NCBI RefSeq assembly: GCF_004054105.1
Contig: NZ_SBLC01000025.1
Span: forward strand, 1 to 39,903
Direction: 5' to 3'
From: Falsigemmobacter intermedius
Lineage (GTDB): Bacteria > Pseudomonadota > Alphaproteobacteria > Rhodobacterales > Rhodobacteraceae
Length of the DNA stretch: 39,903 nt
How positions within the stretch are numbered: the first letter of the stretch is position 1; every line of letters starts with the position of its first letter. Below, one piece after another: positions 1 through 9,897 of the stretch. The notes beneath the pieces are model-generated. The model was not told the origin of the DNA. It did not search any database and saw nothing but the letters and a program-made list of their open reading frames with translations. The position numbers were made by a program, and so were the translations under genes.

Positions 1-60
<60 letters not shown>

Positions 61-81
61 AAAAACAAACCATCCGTATAC

Positions 82-103
82 AGCCGCCCAAGGGGCGGCT
101 TTC
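82..103 (+). terminator. Rho-independent terminator after tRNA-fMet
   Basis: A GC-rich hairpin (GCCGCCC 83-89, loop AAG, GGGCGGC 93-99, extended by an A-T pair) is followed at once by TTT. It lies 24 bases after the CCA end and is well placed to end the tRNA transcript. Confidence 0.8.
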
Positions 104-598
104 TGCGTTCTGGATACCAAAAACACAAATCCTGACCCAAATATCGTCAGTTTGAGACAGAATTTGACGTTATTGGGAGATTCATTTGCACTCTCAGGTT
201 GATATTTTGTAAAGAACTTGCGGCTTCTGTTATTCAAATCGCTTGATGCCCCGATAAAACCGCGCAGGATTTTAAAAATCCTCGCAAAGATCCAGGTTAT
301 TCCCGCAATGTTGCGTATATGAAGGAAGTAATCATTCATTTTCCGCAACAAATCCTCTTTTGCGGCCCTCATAATAAATTACGCCCTCGATTTAATACTC
401 CGGCTTTGCGCGTTTTTGGGATTTTTTCGGATTTGCCCCTCATATAGCGGCCGCATTTCCAGTGCTTTGATCACGCGATCTGAAACAAAGCGGCGTAAGT
501 CTGCCGTTGGTTTTACCTGGAAAGCTTGATCCGTTTCGCGTGATCCCCTAGCAAGCATTCAGCAAACATTAACCTGCCCTGCAGTACGAAAGACCCAG
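104..598. other. AT-rich intergenic region, no convincing gene
   Basis: About 500 bases between the tRNA terminator and glmU are clearly richer in A+T than the rest of the window. I see no RNA gene or supported protein gene. A minus-strand reading frame exists but runs through the tRNA. A weak promoter-like pair (TTGATC at 526-531, 17 bases, TAGCAA at 549-554) could drive glmU. A near-palindrome AGGATTTTAAAAATCCT lies around 268-284. The low GC beside a tRNA gene is the kind of place where foreign DNA inserts, but no att-like repeat of the tRNA end is visible elsewhere in the window. Confidence 0.5.
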
Positions 599-1942
599 AT
601 GTCCCTCTCCCTGATCCTTCTCGCTGCCGGCCAGGGCAGCCGGATGCAATCCGATCTGCCGAAAGTCCTCCATAAGGTGGCGGGCGCGCCGCTTTTGCAT
701 CATGCCATGACGGCAGGTCGGCAGCTCAACCCCGGTAAGACCGTGGTCGTTACCGGCCATGGTGCCGAAGAGGTGGCGGCTTCGGCCCGCGCCTTTGACG
801 ATGAGGTCAGCGTGGTTCTGCAGGCCGAGCAGCTGGGCACCGGCCATGCGGTGGCGCAGGCGGCTGAGGCGCTGCAGGGCGAAAGCGGCGATGCCATCGT
901 GCTTTACGGCGACACCCCCTTCATCCGTCCCGAGACGCTTGAGGCCATGCTGGAGGCGCGCCAGCGTCATGCGGTGGTGGTTCTGGGCTTTGAAGCCGCT
1001 GACCCTGGCCGTTACGGCCGTCTGATCCTTGAGGGCGATGGTCTGACGAAGATCGTTGAGTTCAAAGACGCGACGGAGGCTGAGCGTGCGGTGCGGCTGT
1101 GCAATTCCGGCGTGATCTGCGCGGAAACTGCCACGCTTTTTGAGCTGGTGGCGGCGGTGAATAACGAAAACGCCTCCGGCGAATATTACCTCACCGATAT
1201 CGTGGCGCTTGCCCGCGATCGCGGCCTCTCAGCAGGCGTGGTGCTTTGCGATGAAGCCGAAACCATGGGCATCAACACCCGGGCAGAGCTGGCCAAAGCT
1301 GAGGCCGCTTTCCAGGCCCGCGCGCGGGCGGAGGCGCTCGATCTTGGCATCACGCTGACCGCGCCGGAGACGGTGTTCTTTGCGCTTGATACCGTGGTGG
1401 GCCGCGATGCGGTGATCGGGCCGAATGTGGTCTTCGGTCCGGGCGTCACGGTGGAATCCGGCGCGGAAATCAAAGCCTTCTGCCATCTTGAGGGCTGTCA
1501 TATCTCGCGCGGGGCCACTGTCGGTCCCTTTGCCCGCCTGCGTCCGGGCGCGGAGATCGGCGAAGACGGCCATATCGGCAACTTTGTTGAGGTGAAAAAC
1601 GCCATTCTCGGCGAGGGCGTGAAGGTGAACCATCTGACCTATATCGGGGATGCCGATATCGGCGATGGCACCAATATCGGCGCGGGCACCGTGACCTGCA
1701 ATTACGACGGCGTCATGAAGCACCGCACGGTGATCGGCAAAAGCGCCTTTATCGGCTCGGACACCATGCTGGTCGCGCCGGTGAAAGTGGGCGACGGGGC
1801 CATGACCGGTTCGGGCTCGGTGATCACGGAGGATGTGCCCGCAGGGGCCGTGGCGCTTGGCCGGGCGCGGCAGGTGACCAAAGAGGGGCTGGCCACCCGG
1901 CTTTTTGAAAAGCTGCGCGCGATCAAGGCAGCCAGGGGCTGA
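599..1942 (+). CDS. glmU: GlmU, bifunctional GlcNAc-1-P uridyltransferase / GlcN-1-P acetyltransferase
   Basis: A 447-residue cytoplasmic enzyme that acetylates glucosamine-1-phosphate and then couples it to UTP, giving UDP-GlcNAc for peptidoglycan, lipid A and surface polysaccharides. The N-terminal nucleotidyltransferase domain opens with LAAGQGSRM and a downstream K (LPKVLH), the nucleotide-binding signature. From about residue 245 the protein becomes a left-handed beta helix of hexapeptide repeats. HLTYIGD at about residue 345 carries the expected acetyltransferase histidine, followed by NIGAGTVTCNYDG. Length matches the family (about 450-456). The ATG at 599 directly precedes the conserved N-terminus. 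It leads a run with glmS and glmM, so the whole fructose-6-P to UDP-GlcNAc branch is encoded together. Nothing appears broken. Confidence 0.96.
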   Translation: MSLSLILLAAGQGSRMQSDLPKVLHKVAGAPLLHHAMTAGRQLNPGKTVVVTGHGAEEVAASARAFDDEVSVVLQAEQLGTGHAVAQAAEALQGESGDAIVLYGDTPFIRPETLEAMLEARQRHAVVVLGFEAADPGRYGRLILEGDGLTKIVEFKDATEAERAVRLCNSGVICAETATLFELVAAVNNENASGEYYLTDIVALARDRGLSAGVVLCDEAETMGINTRAELAKAEAAFQARARAEALDLGITLTAPETVFFALDTVVGRDAVIGPNVVFGPGVTVESGAEIKAFCHLEGCHISRGATVGPFARLRPGAEIGEDGHIGNFVEVKNAILGEGVKVNHLTYIGDADIGDGTNIGAGTVTCNYDGVMKHRTVIGKSAFIGSDTMLVAPVKVGDGAMTGSGSVITEDVPAGAVALGRARQVTKEGLATRLFEKLRAIKAARG

Positions 1943-1964
1943 AATATCATTTCAATGGGTTGAA

Positions 1965-1986
1965 CACCCCGGCTGCAGTCGGGGTG
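1965..1986 (+). other. Stem-loop between glmU and glmS
   Basis: CACCCCG and CGGGGTG form a 7-bp stem around an 8-base loop in the 121-base glmU-glmS gap. No T run follows, so it is not a typical terminator. It could be an mRNA stability or processing structure, but nothing shows this directly. Confidence 0.3.
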
Positions 1987-2063
1987 GCCCGAAGTCGGTG
2001 CTTGTTTTAAACCCTTTGAAAGATCGGCCCCTGAACGGCGGCCCGTTGAACAGGAGATTTCTC

Positions 2064-3881
2064 ATGTGCGGTATCGTCGGCGTTCTGGGCCACAATGAAG
2101 TGGCCCCTTTGCTGGTCGAGGCGCTGAAGCGTCTGGAATACCGCGGCTATGACAGCGCCGGGATCGCCACCGTGAACAACGGGGCGCTCGATCGCCGCCG
2201 CGCGGTGGGCAAGCTCGTGAACCTCTCGGATCTGCTGGTGTATGAGCCGCTGGCCGGGAAGGCCGGGATCGGCCACACCCGCTGGGCCACCCATGGGGTT
2301 CCTTCCGTGGGCAATGCCCATCCGCATAAGGCGGGCCCCGTGGCGGTGGTGCACAACGGCATCATTGAGAACTTCCGCGAGCTGCGGGCGGAGCTTGAGG
2401 CGGCAGGCTATGCCGCACAATCTGAGACCGACACCGAGACCGTGGCGCTTCTGGCGCAGCGGGAGCTTGATGGCGGTGCAGATCCGGTTGAGGCCGTGCG
2501 GCGCACGCTCAAACAGATCCATGGTGCCTTTGCGCTCTGCTTCCTCTTTGAGGGCCAGGAAGATCTGATGATCTGCGCGCGCAAAGGCAGCCCGCTGGCC
2601 ATCGGCCATGGCGAGGGCGAGATGTTCGTGGGCTCAGACGCCATTGCGCTTGCGCCGATGACCGACCGCATCACCTATCTCGAAGAGGGCGACTGGGCGG
2701 TCGTCACGCGCAAAGGCGCGGTGATCCGCGATGAGGCCGATCAGATCGTCACCCGCCGCATGACCCGTGTGGCGCTGGATTCGGTGCGGATCGAAAAGGC
2801 CGGACACCGCCATTTCATGGCCAAAGAGATCGCCGAGCAGCCGGTGGTTCTGGCCGATGCCATCAGCCGCTATTCCACCGCTGAGGGCGCGCTGAACCTG
2901 CCTGAGGGGCTGGATTTCACCGGCATTGACCGGGTGATGCTGGTGGCCTGCGGCACGGCCTCTTATGCCTGCCATGTGGCGAAATACTGGTTTGAGCAGG
3001 TCGCGGGCCTGGCGGCGGAAATCGATATCGCCTCGGAGTTCCGCTACCGTGATCCGGTGCTCTCGGAGCGCGCGATGACCATCTTCGTCAGCCAGTCGGG
3101 CGAGACCGCCGATACGCTGGCGGCGCTGCGCTATGCCAAAGGCAAAGTCGCCAAAGTGGTCTCGGTGGTGAACGTGCCGACCTCGTCGATCGCACGCGAA
3201 AGCGATCTCTCGCTGCCCATTCATGCGGGCGTCGAAGTGGGTGTGGCCTCGACCAAGGCCTTCACCTGCCAGCTGGGCGTGCTGGCGCTGATGGCGCTGA
3301 AAGCGGGCGCGGACCGCGGCCGCCTTGAGGCGGCCGCCCTTGCCGCGCATCTCGAAGATCTGCGCCGCCTGCCCGGGCTTCTCAATGTCTCCCTGGCGCT
3401 CTCAGAGCCGGTGACGGCGCTGGCCGATGAGCTGGCGCGGGCGCGCGACATCATCTTCCTTGGCCGCGGGGCGATGTATCCGCTGGCGCTGGAAGGCGCG
3501 CTGAAGCTCAAAGAGATCAGCTATATCCATGCCGAGGGCTATGCGTCGGGCGAACTGAAACACGGCCCCATCGCGCTGATCGACGACCAGGTGCCGGTGA
3601 TCGTCATGGCCCCGCGCGATGCGCTCTTTGAGAAGACCGTCTCGAATATGCAGGAGGTCATGGCACGCTCAGGCAAGGTGCTGCTCCTCTCGGACGCGCA
3701 GGGCATCGAAGAAGCCAGCCCCGGTGTGTGGCAGTCGCTGGCGCTGCCGGAGGTGCCGCCGGTCTGGGCGCCGATCCTTTATGCGGTGCCCGCACAGCTT
3801 CTGGCCTATCACACCGCGGTCGCCAAAGGCACCGATGTGGATCAGCCGCGCAATCTCGCGAAATCGGTGACGGTGGAGTAA
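2064..3881 (+). CDS. glmS: GlmS, glutamine-fructose-6-phosphate aminotransferase (isomerizing)
   Basis: A 605-residue enzyme that moves the glutamine amide to fructose-6-phosphate, giving glucosamine-6-phosphate. The start is fixed by MCGIVGVLG: the cysteine after the initiator Met is the N-terminal nucleophile of the glutaminase domain. CAGGAG at 2051-2056 supplies a ribosome-binding site. The frame is open upstream, but an earlier start would bury this cysteine. The glutaminase domain shows HTRWATHG and the later SETDTE. Two SIS isomerase domains follow, with GTASYACH and SQSGETADT, and the conserved tail LKHGPIALI and PRNLAKSVTVE is complete. Length equals the family norm of about 609. It lies 5 bases upstream of glmM and is probably co-transcribed. 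I see no glmS ribozyme, which is typical of Firmicutes. Confidence 0.97.
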   Translation: MCGIVGVLGHNEVAPLLVEALKRLEYRGYDSAGIATVNNGALDRRRAVGKLVNLSDLLVYEPLAGKAGIGHTRWATHGVPSVGNAHPHKAGPVAVVHNGIIENFRELRAELEAAGYAAQSETDTETVALLAQRELDGGADPVEAVRRTLKQIHGAFALCFLFEGQEDLMICARKGSPLAIGHGEGEMFVGSDAIALAPMTDRITYLEEGDWAVVTRKGAVIRDEADQIVTRRMTRVALDSVRIEKAGHRHFMAKEIAEQPVVLADAISRYSTAEGALNLPEGLDFTGIDRVMLVACGTASYACHVAKYWFEQVAGLAAEIDIASEFRYRDPVLSERAMTIFVSQSGETADTLAALRYAKGKVAKVVSVVNVPTSSIARESDLSLPIHAGVEVGVASTKAFTCQLGVLALMALKAGADRGRLEAAALAAHLEDLRRLPGLLNVSLALSEPVTALADELARARDIIFLGRGAMYPLALEGALKLKEISYIHAEGYASGELKHGPIALIDDQVPVIVMAPRDALFEKTVSNMQEVMARSGKVLLLSDAQGIEEASPGVWQSLALPEVPPVWAPILYAVPAQLLAYHTAVAKGTDVDQPRNLAKSVTVE

Positions 3882-3886
3882 ATCCT

Positions 3887-5221
3887 ATGGCAGTCAAACT
3901 CTTTGGCACCGATGGCGTGCGCGGCACGGCCAATCAGTTCCCGATCACCGCGGAAGCCGCGCTGAAGCTCGGGATCGCGGCGGGCAGCTTTTTCCGCCGC
4001 GACGGGCGCAACGGCCACCGCGTGGTCCTGGGGAAAGACACCCGGCGGTCGTGCTATATGCTGGAAAATGCGCTGGCAGCGGGGCTCTCGTCTGCGGGGA
4101 TGAATGTCATCCTGCTCGGGCCGGTGCCGACGCCTGCGGTGGGGTTCCTGACCCGCTCGATGCGGGCGGATCTGGGGGTGATGATCTCTGCGAGCCACAA
4201 TCCCGCCCAGGACAATGGCATCAAATTCTTCGGCCCCGACGGCTTCAAGCTGCCCGATGCCGATGAGGCCACGATTGAGGATCTCTTTGAGAACCAGCCC
4301 GAAGCGGTGGAGCCTGGCCGCATCGGCCGTCTGCGCCGCCTGGAAGACGGGCGCGGGCGCTATGTGGAATTTGCCAAGACCACCATCAATGGCGCGCGCT
4401 TTGACGGGCTGAAGGTGGTGGTGGACTGCGCCCATGGCGCAGCCTATCGCACCGCCCCTGAGGCTTTGTGGGAGCTTGGCGCCGATGTGGTGCCGATGGG
4501 CGTGGCGCCCGATGGCTTCAACATCAACCTCGACTGCGGCTCAACCCATCCCGAAGCTGCCGCCGCCATGGTGAAAGCCACCGGCGCGGATCTCGGCATC
4601 TGCCTCGATGGCGATGCCGACCGCATCATCCTGATCGATGAGACCGGCGCAGTGGCTGACGGCGATCAGATCATGGCGCTTTTCGCCGAACACTGGGGCG
4701 CGGAAGGCAAACTGAAGAACGGCACCCTGGTCGCCACCGTAATGTCGAACCTTGGTCTTGAGCGCTTCCTGGAAGGCAAGGGTCTGCGGCTTGAGCGCAC
4801 GAAGGTGGGGGACCGCCATGTCGTCACCCGGATGCGCGAGGGGAGCTTCAACCTCGGCGGTGAGCAGTCGGGCCATATCGTGATGTCGGATTACGCCACC
4901 ACCGGCGATGGTCTGATGGCGGGTCTACAGTTCCTCGCGCTGATGAAACAGACCGGCCTTAAAGCGAGCGAACTGGTGCGCCGCTTTAGCCCGGTGCCTC
5001 AGGTGCTGCGCAATCTGCGTCTTGATACCTCGCTTTTGCAGCGCCCGGAGATCACCTCGCTGATCCGGACCCAGGAAGGGCGTCTGGGCAAAGCGGGCCG
5101 CATCCTCGTGCGCCCCTCGGGAACCGAGCCGCTCATCCGCGTCATGGTTGAGGCAGAGGATGAAGTTCTTCTTGAGGATGTTCTCGCTGAAATTGAAGCC
5201 GGACTTCTCGCACAATCCTGA
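3887..5221 (+). CDS. glmM: GlmM, phosphoglucosamine mutase
   Basis: A 444-residue alpha-D-phosphohexomutase that converts glucosamine-6-phosphate to glucosamine-1-phosphate, the GlmU substrate. The catalytic serine lies in ISASHNPAQDNGIK at about residue 103. The metal-binding loop is DGDADR, the sugar-binding loop is GGEQSGH, and the phosphate-binding loop is RPSGTEPLIRVM near the C-terminus. The ATG at 3887, five bases after the glmS stop and preceded by GGAG at 3875-3878, gives MAVKLFGTDGVRGTAN, the classical start. The longer open frame upstream only overlaps glmS. The tight spacing indicates an operon, and a strong terminator follows. Confidence 0.97.
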   Translation: MAVKLFGTDGVRGTANQFPITAEAALKLGIAAGSFFRRDGRNGHRVVLGKDTRRSCYMLENALAAGLSSAGMNVILLGPVPTPAVGFLTRSMRADLGVMISASHNPAQDNGIKFFGPDGFKLPDADEATIEDLFENQPEAVEPGRIGRLRRLEDGRGRYVEFAKTTINGARFDGLKVVVDCAHGAAYRTAPEALWELGADVVPMGVAPDGFNINLDCGSTHPEAAAAMVKATGADLGICLDGDADRIILIDETGAVADGDQIMALFAEHWGAEGKLKNGTLVATVMSNLGLERFLEGKGLRLERTKVGDRHVVTRMREGSFNLGGEQSGHIVMSDYATTGDGLMAGLQFLALMKQTGLKASELVRRFSPVPQVLRNLRLDTSLLQRPEITSLIRTQEGRLGKAGRILVRPSGTEPLIRVMVEAEDEVLLEDVLAEIEAGLLAQS

Positions 5222-5243
5222 ACACTTATGAATAGCAACCTGG

Positions 5244-5274
5244 GGGGAATGTGCCGTCTGCTCATTCCCCTTTT
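5244..5274 (+). terminator. Rho-independent terminator after glmM
   Basis: A perfect 8-bp stem GGGGAATG (5244-5251) / CATTCCCC (5263-5270) is followed by TTTT. It closes the glm gene block 22 bases after the glmM stop. Confidence 0.85.
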
Positions 5275-5431
5275 GCGTTAAAAACGCAAAAAATCTCCTG
5301 GATATAAGCAATTAGCTGAAATTTTAGTGATCCGAATCCGCGCCCGGGCGTTGAACCGGCAGCGCGGGGCTCAACCGGATCTGTCCGAAAGCTTTCAAAG
5401 CCTCGCCCGTCCTGAACGCGTGGAGAGTGCG

Positions 5432-6024
5432 ATGAAAAAGATCTTTGCCGCTGTGCGGGTGTAATGGCTTTCGGTTCGCCAGCCTGGGCCGGCGGGCCGA
5501 CGGTTGTGGTGGCTGAGCCGGTGATTGCGGCTCCGGTCCTCGTGGCCGCGCCTTCCGTCAACTGGACCGGTGGCTATGTCGGGGCCCTGCTGGGCTATGG
5601 CAAGCTGGAAACCGGCGAGCCGCGCAGCTCAAATTCGACCGGTGTGGGCGCGCTGACGGCGGGCTATGACCATGACTTCGGGCAGTGGGTTCTGGGGGGC
5701 GAGCTGATGGCCGCTCCGGGTGCCGGCGTTGAGATCGGCGGCCGTGAGGTTGAGAACTTCCTCGGGGCGCGGGTGAAAGCCGGCTATAAGATGGACCCCT
5801 CGGGCCGCTGGCTGGGTCAGGGCTCGCTGGGCTATGCCCGCGTCTCGCATGAGGCCGTCGGCGGTGGCGACAGCCGCCACACCTCTGCGCCGATGTTCGG
5901 CCTTGGCGTCTCTTATCTGCACAGCAGCAATGTCTCGCTCAGCGGTGAAGTCCTGGCCATCCGCGACGGCAGCGGCGGCCCGCGCGGCACCACGCTGCTT
6001 CTGGGCGCGCAATACCGCTTCTGA
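5432..6024 (+). CDS. Outer-membrane beta-barrel protein, frameshifted in the signal peptide
   Basis: A small porin-like protein of about 197 residues if one missing base is restored. ATG at 5432, behind GGAGAG, encodes MKKIFAAV and then falls into a stop (5462-5464). The next frame continues as A-G-V-M-A-F-G-S-P-A-W-A. One extra G near 5455 joins them into a canonical signal peptide with an AWA cleavage site. The mature part is glycine- and aromatic-rich with alternating strands (WTGGYVGALLGYG, VKAGYKMD, GSLGYARVSH, FGLGVSYLH) and ends in YRF, the terminal-aromatic signature of BamA substrates. This suggests an 8-stranded OmpA/Omp25-like barrel. As read, translation from the ATG at 5464 would give a protein lacking most of its export signal. 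The break is either a sequencing error or a loss-of-function mutation. Confidence 0.75.
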
Positions 6025-6033
6025 GCCCTGTCA

Positions 6034-6055
6034 GGCCCCCGGAAGGGGGCCTTTT
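6034..6055 (+). terminator. Terminator between the barrel gene and galE
   Basis: GGCCCCC (6034-6040), loop GGAA, GGGGGCC (6045-6051), then TTTT. It ends the plus-strand barrel gene. The last T is the first base of the complement of the galE stop codon, so the hairpin also lies just beyond the converging galE. Confidence 0.82.
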
Positions 6056-7068
6056 CAGCTGCGGTAGCCCGTCGGGTTTTGTGACTGCCATTTCCAGGTC
6101 GTCTCGCAGATCTCAGTGAGGCCAAGATCCGCCTGCCAGTTCAGCAGGCGGCGGGCTTTTGCGGGATCGGCATAATAGGCCGGAAGATCGCCCGGACGGC
6201 GCGGCAGCAGCTCAAAGGGCAGATCGCGCCCGCAGGCCTGTGAAAAGGCCGTCAGCATCTCGCGCACGGTGATGCCTGCGCCGGTGCCGATGTTGAAAGC
6301 CTCTGCCTGACCGGGGGCGGGGCTGTAGCTCAGCGCCGCCAGATGGGCGCGGGCAAGATCGGTGACATGGAGATAATCCCGCTCTCCGGTGCCGTCGCGG
6401 GTGTCGTAATCCGCACCAAAGATCCCCAGTTTTTCGCGCCGCCCCACCGCCACCTGAGCGATGAAGGGCATGAGGTTATTGGGGATGCCCTGCGGGTCTT
6501 CGCCGATCTGCCCGCTCTCATGGGCGCCGACCGGATTGAAATAGCGCAGCAGTACCCCTGAGGCGCCCGGCGTGGCGCGGGCCCAGTCAGTGATGACCTG
6601 CTCGGCCATGCGCTTGCTGCGCCCGTAGACGCTGGTGGGCGCCAGGGGGTGGGTCTCATCATAGGGCAGATAAGCCGGATCGCCGTAGACCGTGGCGGAG
6701 GAGGAAAACACCACCTTCCGGCAGCCCGCCGCATTCATGGCGGCAAGCAGCGAGACCGTGCCGCCGACATTGGTGGCGTAATAGCGCAAAGGCTCAGCCT
6801 CGCCCTCACCCACGGCCTTCAGGCCCGCGAAATGCACCACCGCCTCGGGGCGGAAATCGCAGAGGATCCCGGTCATCCGGGCGGTATCGCAGACATCCGC
6901 CGTCTCGGTGCGAAAGCTGCGGCCGGTCAGCGCCGCCACCCGGCGCAGCGCCTCGGGCGAGCTGTTGGCGAAGGTCTCGGTGACGCAAAGCTCATGCCCC
7001 GCCGTGAGAAGCTCCAGCAGGGTATGGCTGCCGATATAGCCGGCCCCGCCGGTCAGAAGAATGCGCAT
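6055..7068 (-). CDS. galE: GalE, UDP-glucose 4-epimerase
   Basis: A 337-residue extended short-chain dehydrogenase interconverting UDP-glucose and UDP-galactose (or the GlcNAc/GalNAc forms). The NAD-binding GGAGYIGSH is at residues 7-15, SSSATVYG carries the catalytic Ser/Thr region, and YGRSK is the Tyr-x3-Lys pair. NIGTG and GDLPAYYAD near the C-terminus are typical. The start ATG at 7068 is chosen because MRILLTGGAGYIG is the family N-terminus and AGGGG lies upstream; the longer open frame runs into cysNC. It lies 10 bases downstream of cysNC and probably ends a cysD-cysNC-galE operon. It would supply UDP-Gal both to galactosyltransferases and to the UDP-galactopyranose mutase at 25463-26638. 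Confidence 0.95.
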   Translation of the reverse strand: MRILLTGGAGYIGSHTLLELLTAGHELCVTETFANSSPEALRRVAALTGRSFRTETADVCDTARMTGILCDFRPEAVVHFAGLKAVGEGEAEPLRYYATNVGGTVSLLAAMNAAGCRKVVFSSSATVYGDPAYLPYDETHPLAPTSVYGRSKRMAEQVITDWARATPGASGVLLRYFNPVGAHESGQIGEDPQGIPNNLMPFIAQVAVGRREKLGIFGADYDTRDGTGERDYLHVTDLARAHLAALSYSPAPGQAEAFNIGTGAGITVREMLTAFSQACGRDLPFELLPRRPGDLPAYYADPAKARRLLNWQADLGLTEICETTWKWQSQNPTGYRS

Positions 7069-7078
7069 GAAAATCCCC

Positions 7079-8986
7079 TTACCTCTCCGCCGCGCCCAGA
7101 AGTGCCGCGACCACCCGGTCTGCGGCCTCTTCGGCAGAGAGGGTGACGGTGTCAACAACCAGCTCCGGCGTCTCGGGCGGCTCATAGGGGCTGTCGATGC
7201 CGGTGAAGTTCTTCAGCTGGCCCGAGCGGGCCTTTTTATAAAGCCCCTTCACATCCCGCGCTTCCGCCACTTCAAGGGGGGTGGAGACCCAGACCTCCAG
7301 GAATTCGCCCGGGGCCATCAGCTCGCGCACCATGCGCCGCTCAGCCCGGAAGGGCGAGATAAAGGCCGTCAGAACGATCAGCCCCGCATCGGTCATCAGC
7401 TTTGCCACCTCGCCGACGCGGCGGATGTTTTCCACCCGGTCGGCATCGGTAAAGCCCAGATCGCGGTTCAGCCCGTGGCGGATGTTGTCGCCATCCAGAA
7501 GGAAGGTGTGTTTGCCAAGGGCGTGGAGTTTCTTTTCCACCAGATTGGCGATGGTGGATTTGCCCGATCCCGAAAGCCCGGTGAACCAGACCACTTTCGG
7601 GCGCTGGTTTTTCAGCGCGGCATGGGCCTCGCGGTCCACATCGAGGGCCTGCCAGTGGATGTTCTGACTGCGCCGCAGCGCAAAGCGGATCATGCCTGCG
7701 GCCACGGTGGCATTGCTCATCCGGTCGATCAGAATGAAGCCGCCAAGCGCGGGATTGTCCTCAAAGCTTTCAAAGGCGATGGCGCGGTCGGTCGAGAGGT
7801 TCACCACGCCGATGGCATTGAGGCTCAGGGTCTTTGAGGCCAGATGCTCCAGGGTGTTGACGTTGACCTCATATTTCGGGGCGGTGACCGTGGCGGTGAC
7901 CACCTGGGTGCCGAGCTTCAGAAGATAGGGCCGCCCCGGCAGCATCTCGGCCTCGCCCATCCAGACGAGGGTAGCCTCAAACTGATCGGCCACCTCACAG
8001 GGCGCGTCAGAAGCCACGATGACATCGCCCCGTGAGCAGTCGATCTCATCCTCAAAAGTCAGGGTGACGGATTGGCCCGCCCGCGCCAGAGCGGCGCTGC
8101 CGCCCATGCCGGGGATTTCCTTCAGCCGCGTGGTTTTTCCTGAGGGCAGCACCCGCAGGCCATCGCCGGGGCGGGCCTGACCGGAACTCACCAGCCCGGT
8201 GAAGCCGCGGAAATTAAGGTTGGGGCGGTTCACCCATTGCACCGCCATGCGGAAGGGGCGCTCTTCCATGCGGCTTTCATGAAGCGGTGCCTCTTCCAGA
8301 TGGCTCAGAAGTGCCGGGCCCTGATACCAGGGGCTGGCGGCACTCAGGCTGGCGATATTGTCGCCCTTCAGCCCCGAGATCGGGATGGCGGTGAAGCTTT
8401 TTATGCCGATCAGATCGGCAAACGCCTGATAATCCGCGACAATCTCGCGGAAGCGCGCCTCTGACCAGCCCACGAGATCCATTTTATTGACCGCCAGCAC
8501 CACATTGCGGATGCCCAAAAGCTGCACCAGATAGCTGTGCCGCCGGGTCTGGGTCAGCACCCCCTGACGCGCATCAATCAGGATCACGGCGAGATCCGCG
8601 GTCGAGGCCCCGGTGACCATATTGCGGGTATATTGCTCATGCCCGGGGGTATCGGCGACGATGAATTTGCGCTTCTCGGTGGCAAAGAAGCGGTAGGCCA
8701 CATCGATGGTGATGCCCTGCTCGCGCTCAGCCGCCAGGCCATCGACCAGCAGGGCAAAATCAAGCTCCTGACCCTGGGTGCCCATGGCTTTGCTGTCGGC
8801 CTCAAGGCCCGCAAGCTGGTCTTCAAAGATCATCTTGGTGTCATAAAGCAGCCGCCCGATCAGGGTGGATTTGCCGTCATCCACCGAGCCGCAGGTGATG
8901 AAGCGCATCAGGCTTTTGCGCTCATGCAGGGCCAGATATTGCTCAATATCTTCCGCGATCAGGCTGTCGGTCACATAAGAGCTCAT
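7079..8986 (-). CDS. cysNC: CysN-CysC fusion (NodQ type): ATP sulfurylase GTPase subunit plus APS kinase
   Basis: A 635-residue fusion enzyme. Residues 1 to about 440 are the CysN GTPase, which drives APS synthesis with CysD. G1 is [10 protein letters not shown]3 is [13 protein letters not shown]4 is NKMD, and EF-Tu-like beta barrels follow. From about residue 460 the CysC domain has the P-loop GLSGSGKST and [15 protein letters not shown], and phosphorylates APS to PAPS. Such fusions are common in alphaproteobacteria. The ATG at 8986 overlaps the cysD stop by one base (TGATG), implying translational coupling. PAPS can feed sulfate assimilation, but here the sulfotransferase at 17022-17822 points to use as a sulfate donor for a surface polymer. 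Confidence 0.96.
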   Translation of the reverse strand: MSSYVTDSLIAEDIEQYLALHERKSLMRFITCGSVDDGKSTLIGRLLYDTKMIFEDQLAGLEADSKAMGTQGQELDFALLVDGLAAEREQGITIDVAYRFFATEKRKFIVADTPGHEQYTRNMVTGASTADLAVILIDARQGVLTQTRRHSYLVQLLGIRNVVLAVNKMDLVGWSEARFREIVADYQAFADLIGIKSFTAIPISGLKGDNIASLSAASPWYQGPALLSHLEEAPLHESRMEERPFRMAVQWVNRPNLNFRGFTGLVSSGQARPGDGLRVLPSGKTTRLKEIPGMGGSAALARAGQSVTLTFEDEIDCSRGDVIVASDAPCEVADQFEATLVWMGEAEMLPGRPYLLKLGTQVVTATVTAPKYEVNVNTLEHLASKTLSLNAIGVVNLSTDRAIAFESFEDNPALGGFILIDRMSNATVAAGMIRFALRRSQNIHWQALDVDREAHAALKNQRPKVVWFTGLSGSGKSTIANLVEKKLHALGKHTFLLDGDNIRHGLNRDLGFTDADRVENIRRVGEVAKLMTDAGLIVLTAFISPFRAERRMVRELMAPGEFLEVWVSTPLEVAEARDVKGLYKKARSGQLKNFTGIDSPYEPPETPELVVDTVTLSAEEAADRVVAALLGAAER

Positions 8987-9897
8987 CAGAAGTAGCCCTC
9001 CTGCTTTTTCTTCTCCATGGAGGCTGCCTGATCGTGATCAATCGCCCGTCCCTGCCGCTCTGAGGTCGTGGTCAGAAGCATCTCGCGGATGACCTCCGAA
9101 AGGGTGGCCGCCTCGCTTTCGACCGCGCCGGTCAGCGGGTAGCAGCCCAGGGTGCGGAAGCGCACCGAAGCCATTTTTGGCACCTCGCCGGGGGCCAGGG
9201 GAAAACGCTCGTCATCCACCATGATCAAAAGCCCGCCGCGCTCGACCACCGGTCGGGGTTTTGCAAAATAAAGCGGAACGATCTCAATGCCTTCGGCGCG
9301 GATATATTGCCAGATATCCAGCTCGGTCCAGTTCGAGATCGGGAAAGCCCGGATCGTCTCACCCCGGGCTTTGCGGGTGTTATAGATCTGCCAGAGTTCC
9401 GGGCGCTGGTTCTTCGGGTCCCAGCGATGCGCGGCGGAGCGGAACGACAGGATCCGTTCTTTGGCGCGGGATTTTTCCTCATCGCGGCGCGCGCCGCCGA
9501 AGGCCACGTCAAAGCCCCATTTGTCGAGCGCCTGTTTCAGCCCTTCGGTTTTCCAAAGGTCTGTGTGCAGCCCGCCATGATCAAAGGGGTTGATGCCCTG
9601 AGCAAGCGCCTCGGGGTTCTGATGGACCAGAAGTTTCATTCCCGCCGCCGCCGCCGCACGGTCGCGCAAAGCGTACATATCGCGGAACTTCCAGGTCGTA
9701 TCGACATGCAGCAGCGGAAAGGGCGGCGGCGCGGGCCAGAAGGCCTTTTTCGCCAGATGCAGCATGACGGCGGAATCCTTGCCGACAGAGTAGAGCATCA
9801 CCGGCTTTTCCGCCGTCGCCACCACTTCGCGGAAGATATGAATGCTTTCGGCCTCAAGCCGTTGCAGATGGGTCAGCGCAGGGGACAGCACGGCCAA
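8986..9897 (-). CDS. cysD: CysD, sulfate adenylyltransferase subunit 2
   Basis: A 303-residue N-type ATP-pyrophosphatase that forms APS from ATP and sulfate together with Cys[19 protein letters not shown], then [18 protein letters not shown] with the PP-loop SVGKDS, are diagnostic. [16 protein letters not shown] and the terminal [12 protein letters not shown] region are also family features. The frame has a stop just upstream, so the start must be the TTG at 9897 (AAAGGA lies about 10 bases before it) or a GTG two codons later; a weak start codon may limit expression. It is first in a minus-strand operon with cysNC and galE. No clear promoter is visible in the 229-base gap before the divergent DUF2793 gene. 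Confidence 0.95.
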   Translation of the reverse strand: MAVLSPALTHLQRLEAESIHIFREVVATAEKPVMLYSVGKDSAVMLHLAKKAFWPAPPPFPLLHVDTTWKFRDMYALRDRAAAAAGMKLLVHQNPEALAQGINPFDHGGLHTDLWKTEGLKQALDKWGFDVAFGGARRDEEKSRAKERILSFRSAAHRWDPKNQRPELWQIYNTRKARGETIRAFPISNWTELDIWQYIRAEGIEIVPLYFAKPRPVVERGGLLIMVDDERFPLAPGEVPKMASVRFRTLGCYPLTGAVESEAATLSEVIREMLLTTTSERQGRAIDHDQAASMEKKKQEGYF

